From: Oribacterium sp. UBA3737
GTDB lineage: Bacteria > Bacillota_A > Clostridia > Lachnospirales > Lachnospiraceae
Reading direction: 5' to 3'
Length of the DNA stretch: 11,426 bases
Assembly: GCA_002371295.1 (NCBI GenBank)
Contig: DFGZ01000202.1
Span: 1 to 11,426 of the forward strand
How positions within the stretch are numbered: position 1 is the first letter of the stretch; each line of letters opens with the position of its first letter. Made by a program: the position numbers and the translations under genes. Shown here piece after piece: positions 6,601 to 11,426 of the stretch. The notes below the pieces were generated by a model that made no database searches, was not told the DNA's origin, and saw nothing but the letters and a program-made list of their open reading frames with translations.

Positions 6601-6654
6601 AATCCTCTGCACTAAGTATGAAATATTTTGAGCTGTTTCTGATTCTTTCTGTCC

Positions 6655-6693
6655 TCCAAAAGAAAACAGCAGGAGAGTACTATCTCCTGCTGT
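6655..6693 (-). terminator. Strong Rho-independent terminator of the large-protein operon
   Basis: ACAGCAGGAGA (6666-6676) and TCTCCTGCTGT (6683-6693) form a perfect 11-bp stem with loop GTACTA. On the minus strand the hairpin is followed by TTTTCTTTTGG. It lies 9 nt after the stop codon at 6702, which also supports the small gene 6702-6872 being real. Confidence 0.93.
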
Positions 6694-6701
6694 CTGACCT
6701 G

Positions 6702-6872
6702 TTATTTTTTCCTTATGGACTCCGGGATCTCGTCCTCATCCATGTCATGTCGATGTGAAAAATGCTTTCCGTGCACCTTTTTTCTTTCTCTCCACAGTTT
6801 TGTAAATACAATGTTCAGCACGCCAAAGACTAAACCAATGGCCATGCCTGTAAAAAACGGATATAGCAACAT
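6702..6872 (-). CDS. 56-aa single-pass membrane protein with a histidine cluster
   Basis: This gene is easy to miss because of its length. ATG at 6872 opens a frame ending at TAA (6702-6704). The product begins MLLYPFFTGMAIG and has one membrane span at about residues 3-24 with glycines spaced as in a packed helix (G9, G13, G17). A basic stop-transfer segment follows (KLWRERKK), then a His-rich patch (H34, H37, H40, H42), an acidic patch (DMDEDE, 43-48) and a lysine tail. By the positive-inside rule the C-terminus is probably cytoplasmic. GAGGG lies 7 nt before the ATG, the upstream gene stops 10 nt away, and a terminator follows 9 nt after the stop, so it is the last gene of the operon. No family is recognised. 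The histidines might bind metal or a protein partner. Confidence 0.82.
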   Translation of the reverse strand: MLLYPFFTGMAIGLVFGVLNIVFTKLWRERKKVHGKHFSHRHDMDEDEIPESIRKK

Positions 6873-6882
6873 TGTTATTCCC

Positions 6883-7350
6883 TCACTGGTTATTAAGCTG
6901 TCTGTTTGCTTCTATTGCCATTTCTATAAGCGTCTGTTCCGTGTTCCTTATGTTTCGAAGAGATTCTTCGCTGGCATACCTGTCATTATCATATCTTGAT
7001 CCTTTCACGAAAGAATCTGTTGATTTATCGACACGGTACTTGTATCCGGCTTCCTGTGCAGACATTGCTCTTTGCAGGTATTTTGTTCTGTCAAGGCTGT
7101 TTTTTCTGCAGTGCATATCAGACCAGGATCTGTCCTTTGCCGGAAGCCGTTCCTTCAACGGATTTATTCTTTCTTCTTCAGATTCTTTTTTTTCGTTTTC
7201 AAGATACGAATACCTTTCCCGCTTATTCTTTTTTGCTTTTGGCGGAGCACTTAATAAGCGGATAGCGTACAGGCAGGAAACGGAACCAGTCAGAAATCCT
7301 GTTATTAGACCTCCAACAAGAAGCAGTGATGTTAAATATTCCTGTGGCAT
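6883..7350 (-). CDS. Single-pass membrane protein with a long charged cytoplasmic tail, 155 aa
   Basis: A membrane span at about residues 8-30 (LLLVGGLITGFLTGSVSCLY) follows a short acidic N-terminus. After it comes a long hydrophilic tail: a Lys/Arg cluster (PPKAKKNKRERYSY), a Glu/Lys helix (ENEKKESEEER), then more mixed-charge sequence and a final helix ending RQLNNQ. The basic residues after the span suggest that the tail is inside the cell. AAGGAGGAGATA directly precedes the ATG at 7350, an excellent ribosome binding site. The gene lies 17 nt after the stop of the large protein and 10 nt before the 56-aa gene, so the three are one operon. A membrane anchor or adaptor for the large protein is plausible but is inference. 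No family is recognised. Confidence 0.87.
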   Translation of the reverse strand: MPQEYLTSLLLVGGLITGFLTGSVSCLYAIRLLSAPPKAKKNKRERYSYLENEKKESEEERINPLKERLPAKDRSWSDMHCRKNSLDRTKYLQRAMSAQEAGYKYRVDKSTDSFVKGSRYDNDRYASEESLRNIRNTEQTLIEMAIEANRQLNNQ

Positions 7351-7367
7351 TATCTCCTCCTTTCTAA

Positions 7368-10300
7368 TTACAAAAGCAAAAGGGCTTCCGCATCAACTGC
7401 TGCACCCGCCTCAGCTCCTTCTGCGGCTTCAGCTTCAATGCCTGTATCGGCCTCTGTGCCAGATGCAGGACTTTCAAAATCGGAATCTGCTGCACCCTGT
7501 CCGCGTTCAAAAGAACTCATGTCCGGTTCATTGTCTTTGGGTAGAACATCTTCTCTTCCCATGCTGCTTTCAGCGCTTTCTGTAACATTCCTGCTGCCTT
7601 CTGCGTCTATGCCGGTACTTTGAGACGCTTCAACACTTTCTCTCGTAAGGCGTTCAATTTCATCTGCCTCTCTGAGAACCTTGTCTCCTTCTCCGGCTTC
7701 CATATCGTTTCTGAATGACTGTTCTATGTCGTTTTTCGCATATTCAATACTGTCGCTCACAATGTTTTCGATATCGTCATAAAGTTTTTCTCCTGAACTA
7801 AGATCTTCCTCAAGATCATGTATTCTGACTTCATACGGACTGTCATTTGTAACGCCGCTTTTTTCCATATCGTCAAGATAACTGTTCCCTTCGCTTATGA
7901 TCTGATCTCTGATGCTGAAATCGTCATTTCCTGTCTTTTCTCTTACAACATCATTAAGGTCCTCTTCAGGCACGAGAGAGGGAACGGTATCTACAGCGTC
8001 AGATACCGTTTTTATTGCGGCATCATCTTCAAGCCCGTGAACGATCTCCGCCAGCGAATGGGAAATCTGTGTTACAGTGTCCATAATGTCGCCAACCGTA
8101 GTTGTAGTGTCTGCAAAGTATTCTTTCAGCCCATCAAGAAAATCTGCAAGATTCTGAAGCTTTTCCTCAGGATCTCCTTTGACGAACATCTCTATAAGGT
8201 CGTCCTTTGATGTTCCCGGCACTTCATAATCTGCCCGGTCCTGATAAAGACGCTGTTCCTCGTACTCATTTGATGCAGCAGGCTCAGTCATCGAAGCTGC
8301 AGCATCCAGTTCCGTGTCGTCATCTTTCTTTGTTCTCCCTTCTGCATCTCTTCCGGATTCATACCTGGTATCGTCCAGTTCTATCTCTTCCCCAGGGATA
8401 CTGTCAAAATCTATATATCCATCCCCGGCCTCCAATCCTTCATCGAGGGAAGAAGTTTCATCTTCTTCGGAAAACTCTGTTCCTTCCATGCTGTAGAAAT
8501 CGCTTTCCGAATCATCTTCGTAATAATCAGGAAATTCTATGCCTTCAGTGTCGAAGTCATCCTCATCTTCATAGTTATCGTCAAAATCATAATTATCCCA
8601 GTCTCTTTCATCTTCGTCATCTTCCAGTTCATATCTGTCATATGGATCATCATCCGTATCGTCATCCGTTTTATCGTACTCTGTTTCGTTTTCTATCGCG
8701 TCTTCTTTTGCCCTGTCTTCCTCATCCCTGTCAGCTTTTTCTCTATCATCAGCAGCCTCATCTTCATCACGCAGTTCTATAGGTGACGTCTCCTCACGGA
8801 TTATGTTTCCTTCTGCATCGAAAGTTTTTGTTACGTTCACATCCTTTTCCCTGTCGTCATAGCTTATGCTTCTTTGGATCAAATTTCCATCATCATCAAA
8901 CAGCTTTGTATAGACTCCTGACATCCGCATCTCTTTGCCGTCGTTTGTTTCTGTTGTTATATATTTCCCTGTTTCTGTATTTCTGTCCACACGAACAGCT
9001 TCAAACTCGCGTAAAGTACTCTTCAGCTCTCCTTTTTCGTTGTACGTGCGGATCACTGCAGCGCTGTCAGATTCCCGGTATTCCAGTCTTCTTTCAATAA
9101 GACTTCCACTTTCACTGAACTTTTTTTCTATTGAACCTTCTGCGCGGATTGTTCGGCCGTTTTCCGTTTCCTTTATGACAAATTTTCCGGTCTCAACATT
9201 GTCTTTTCTTTCGATGCCGGACTCCCTGTACAGCCTCTCAGACTTTCCGTCGGCACTTATTCTTCTCTCGTATGTTCCTCCGTCAACCTTTCCGCTTATC
9301 ACTTTCCACTGCCGGAAATCCTTCTTTGTGCGCTCAACCGACAGTTCTCTTTCTTTTCCGCTTCCTGTAATCGTGATTTTGCCGTTTCCGTTGTTGTCGA
9401 GATTTCTTTCAATAGTTATCCGGGCGTCCTTTTTATCCGCCCCTGCTGACGGGTTTGTGATCTCGACTTTTGAATCCCCCCTTCGATCAGTACCTGTAAC
9501 GGTCGTTATGATCTTGTCGCGTCTGCCGTCCGGATATGTCCGATATACAGTTGTCTCAATAGATGCTCTTTTGCCGTCTGTCTCTCTTATCCTTTTGGAA
9601 ATTTCAGATACAGTTCCGTCTTTCTGCGCAGCGCCTGTGATCCATTTCGGGTTGTCCCAATTCGGCCTTCCCGTCACCTTATCTTCGGTAACTCTGTACC
9701 TGATAAATCCTCCGTTGTAGGGTTTTTCAATTCCAAACTTTGAAGTAACGATTCCGGTATTGTTTTTTTCGACATACCTGTTTTCATACCTGGTAGTTCC
9801 GTCTCTGAGAGTGATCCCCCGGATGCTCTCTTTAAAGTTTCCGCTCTTTCTGTCGCTGATCGTTTCAGAAAATGAAACAGTTCCGTCTTTGTGTCTAGTT
9901 TCCTCTCTGTTTATTACAGCGCCCTTTCCCTCAGCTCTGTAAACAGTTTCATCCCGTCCGTTTTTATTAGATTCTCTGTCTGTTTCACTGAGTGTTACTC
10001 CGGGGCGCAGCCGCGACACTCTTTCTGTGTCGTATTCCCGGGGTGCTTCTTTCTCAAAATTTCTCACATATGTCTTGTTTCTTCCATGAAGGTCATTGGC
10101 CGCCCAGCGTTCCGCCTTTTCGTCAGCATCCGGCTTTTCTGATGCTTTGCCGCCGTCATTTACCGCAGGAGCAGAAGAGTAGTCATACTTTGGTTTGTAG
10201 TCATACCCTACGGCGTAATAGATAAAATCTACAAGCGCTTCGCTGAAAAGTGTTCCGATAATCGACGTTTTTGTCCATGAATCAAAGGCAGAATAAATCT

Positions 10301-11426
10301 CAAGAGGACGCACCCTGCGGGTTATAACGCTGTCTTTTCCAATCTCCCCGCCAAGAAGCGCCCAGTTGCGGACATCCCTTCCGCGCATGAAATCGTTCCA
10401 CTTATAGCCGCTGTGATTTCTGAGGATCGGTGAATAGTGAACAGCTGTATCGTTCATTTTTTCTGTACGGTACTTTATGCTGTCCCACAGCTCCCTCAGT
10501 TCTCCCAGCGCTGTTTCCTTTTTTTCCGCAAACGCCTCATCGATCCTTATCCCTATCTTTTCCTGCTCAAACTTATCTTTCGCCTCATCATAGTTGGTCT
10601 TTTCCCTGTCATAATTGTACTGCGCTGACCTGAACTCAACGACAGTGATATTGCCTTCCCTGTAAAGGCTTTCTTTTTTTTCGTATTCTGCTTTTGCGTT
10701 TTTATAGGCGGTTTCAACTTTCAGGAAATCGCCTTTTGCGTTTTTCCATCTCTCTGCGGAATCTGCTTTTATTTTATCAAACCGATCCGCTTTGCTGAGA
10801 GATGATACGTCCGTGTTCTCCCATCTGGCAATGGATTTCTCCATGCCATCCTTTTTATATTCACTCTGTGCCAGCTTTACAGAATCGATTTTCAGTTCTG
10901 CTTCCCTGACCTTGCTCAGGCGTATCCCGTTCTTTTCGTTTTCGATATTGACGCCGCCTACACGCCTGTTTTCAAGAGAGCGGAGACGGTACGTTACATC
11001 ATCTCTTGGAGATTCATTTGAAACGCCAGCCTTTGCGTCTTTGATCCTTTCCTCGATGATACTTCTGTATTTTTCCTCCATCGTAACGGTATCCACAGAC
11101 TTTTCAGTGTCATCTTTATGGTCTTTAAAAATGCTGTCGGAATCATCCATGGAAGCGCCAAAGCACACTTTATTCAGTTTATCAATTGTTTCACGGTCAT
11201 CTTCTTTATCAAGGTCGGTGTCCACGACCATCTGCAGTATATTGATATTCTCAGCAGAGAACTGATAACCTATGAAGTTACTGTGATCTTCGAACAGTTC
11301 GTTATATTTACATTCCTCAGGAATTACACGCATCACGGCTTCAACGAGAAGAGTGTCATCCTCTTCGTGATTATAGTCTACGAGGACGTGCTCGTCAGGG
11401 AATATAATATCTACGATGTCCTTGAC
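7368..11426 (-). CDS. Very large repeat-containing acidic protein, 1352 residues visible, N-terminus outside window
   Basis: The frame is open from the TAA at 7368-7370 to the last base of the window, so the true start lies to the right; the GTG at 11336 and ATG at 11333 are internal codons. Regions by visible residue: an alpha/beta-looking start with acidic patches (1-90); a charged, coiled-coil-like section rich in Lys, Glu, Tyr and Ala (about 110-320); a hydrophobic segment IIGTLFSEALVDFIYYAVGY (about 387-409) that may touch or cross a membrane; a long series of short beta-type repeats with DG turns (about 490-880), including two clear copies of a 65-residue unit; an extreme Asp/Glu tract (about 885-1020); a helical part (about 1075-1160); and an Ala/Glu/Ser-rich tail ending EALLLL. 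No catalytic motif is visible. The beta repeats recall YD/RHS-like repeats but lack a clear signature. It is probably a structural or scaffold protein acting with the two membrane proteins encoded downstream; that role is inference. Confidence 0.85.
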   Translation of the reverse strand, partial: VKDIVDIIFPDEHVLVDYNHEEDDTLLVEAVMRVIPEECKYNELFEDHSNFIGYQFSAENINILQMVVDTDLDKEDDRETIDKLNKVCFGASMDDSDSIFKDHKDDTEKSVDTVTMEEKYRSIIEERIKDAKAGVSNESPRDDVTYRLRSLENRRVGGVNIENEKNGIRLSKVREAELKIDSVKLAQSEYKKDGMEKSIARWENTDVSSLSKADRFDKIKADSAERWKNAKGDFLKVETAYKNAKAEYEKKESLYREGNITVVEFRSAQYNYDREKTNYDEAKDKFEQEKIGIRIDEAFAEKKETALGELRELWDSIKYRTEKMNDTAVHYSPILRNHSGYKWNDFMRGRDVRNWALLGGEIGKDSVITRRVRPLEIYSAFDSWTKTSIIGTLFSEALVDFIYYAVGYDYKPKYDYSSAPAVNDGGKASEKPDADEKAERWAANDLHGRNKTYVRNFEKEAPREYDTERVSRLRPGVTLSETDRESNKNGRDETVYRAEGKGAVINREETRHKDGTVSFSETISDRKSGNFKESIRGITLRDGTTRYENRYVEKNNTGIVTSKFGIEKPYNGGFIRYRVTEDKVTGRPNWDNPKWITGAAQKDGTVSEISKRIRETDGKRASIETTVYRTYPDGRRDKIITTVTGTDRRGDSKVEITNPSAGADKKDARITIERNLDNNGNGKITITGSGKERELSVERTKKDFRQWKVISGKVDGGTYERRISADGKSERLYRESGIERKDNVETGKFVIKETENGRTIRAEGSIEKKFSESGSLIERRLEYRESDSAAVIRTYNEKGELKSTLREFEAVRVDRNTETGKYITTETNDGKEMRMSGVYTKLFDDDGNLIQRSISYDDREKDVNVTKTFDAEGNIIREETSPIELRDEDEAADDREKADRDEEDRAKEDAIENETEYDKTDDDTDDDPYDRYELEDDEDERDWDNYDFDDNYEDEDDFDTEGIEFPDYYEDDSESDFYSMEGTEFSEEDETSSLDEGLEAGDGYIDFDSIPGEEIELDDTRYESGRDAEGRTKKDDDTELDAAASMTEPAASNEYEEQRLYQDRADYEVPGTSKDDLIEMFVKGDPEEKLQNLADFLDGLKEYFADTTTTVGDIMDTVTQISHSLAEIVHGLEDDAAIKTVSDAVDTVPSLVPEEDLNDVVREKTGNDDFSIRDQIISEGNSYLDDMEKSGVTNDSPYEVRIHDLEEDLSSGEKLYDDIENIVSDSIEYAKNDIEQSFRNDMEAGEGDKVLREADEIERLTRESVEASQSTGIDAEGSRNVTESAESSMGREDVLPKDNEPDMSSFERGQGAADSDFESPASGTEADTGIEAEAAEGAEAGAAVDAEALLLL
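8789..9206 (-). repeat. Tandem pair of about 65-residue protein repeats inside the large protein
   Basis: Copy 1 (about 9206 down to 9008) and copy 2 (about 8981 down to 8789) align along their length: VETGKFVIKETENGR with TETGKYITTETNDGK, EKKFSESGSLIERR with TKLFDDDGNLIQRS, and RTYNEKGELKSTLRE with KTFDAEGNIIREE. The pattern of alternating strands and DG/EG/SG turns points to a repeated beta-sheet unit. The copies have diverged, so this is an old duplication and not a recent DNA repeat. Confidence 0.8.

Noticed and set aside
6541..6612. Start of the surface protein at ATG 6612
   Set aside because: The extra 24 residues would put polar sequence before a well-formed signal peptide that starts exactly at the ATG at 6540.
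8370..8775. CRISPR-like or DNA repeat array in the tct/tca-rich stretch
   Set aside because: The repetitiveness comes from Asp/Glu codons in the acidic tract. There are no constant-length repeats with unique spacers.
8207..9720. Long plus-strand open frames (8207-8782 and 8935-9720), and others at 4990-5451, 5771-6367 and 6872-7585
   Set aside because: They lie opposite strongly supported minus-strand genes, lack ribosome binding sites and have biased compositions (His/Pro/Leu or Ser/Phe/Val) typical of the complement of acidic, repeat-rich coding sequence.
11331..11336. Start of the large protein at GTG 11336 or ATG 11333
   Set aside because: The frame continues open with protein-like codons to the end of the window, and no ribosome binding site precedes these codons. 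They are internal, and the gene is partial.
1..11426. tRNA, rRNA, insertion sequence, integrase or attachment site
   Set aside because: No cloverleaf-like sequence, transposase or recombinase motif, or terminal repeat pair could be found by reading both strands, so the mobile-element origin remains inference only.

Overview
The window looks like accessory DNA of a low-to-moderate GC Firmicute, most likely a gut clostridium (Lachnospiraceae-like). The reasons are strong AGGAGG-type ribosome binding sites before nearly every gene, one convincing TTG start, Gram-positive style signal peptides, hairpins followed by T runs as terminators, and no housekeeping gene anywhere. Most products are not recognisable. 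The only confident family assignment is a PP2C-type protein phosphatase. A plasmid, integrative element or prophage background is plausible, but no transposase, integrase, relaxase, conjugation ATPase or phage structural gene is visible to prove it.

Layout from left to right. (1) The 3' end of a plus-strand gene (1-126) converges on a minus-strand pair (1362-1646 and 193-1293) across a bidirectional terminator near 139-191. The pair encodes a 94-aa helical protein starting with TTG and a 366-aa secreted protein. (2) A divergent gap (1647-1819) holds a 20-bp inverted repeat that could be an operator. (3) A plus-strand overlapping pair (1820-2506, 2503-2790) encodes unknown cytoplasmic proteins and ends at a perfect bidirectional terminator (2811-2840). 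(4) Converging on it is a minus-strand pair, a single-pass membrane protein (3615-4259) and the PP2C phosphatase (2852-3613), separated by 1 nt. (5) A stand-alone minus-strand gene (4369-6540) encodes a 723-aa surface protein with an N-terminal signal peptide and a C-terminal membrane anchor. It has its own terminator, and a small hairpin sits between its ribosome binding site and its ATG. (6) A minus-strand operon (7368-11426, then 6883-7350, then 6702-6872) encodes a very large repeat-rich acidic protein that runs off the right edge, a 155-aa membrane protein and a 56-aa membrane protein with a histidine cluster. It ends at a strong terminator (6655-6693).

Six of the ten genes encode proteins with a predicted signal peptide or membrane segment (193-1293, 3615-4259, 4369-6540, 6883-7350, 6702-6872, and possibly the large protein). 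The common theme is therefore an envelope-associated set of proteins with one cytoplasmic Ser/Thr phosphatase next to it. How they work together is inference: the tight spacing suggests that the phosphatase works with its membrane neighbour, and that the large protein forms a complex with the two small membrane proteins encoded after it. No partner kinase is present in the window. There is no gene-free stretch longer than 300 bases.
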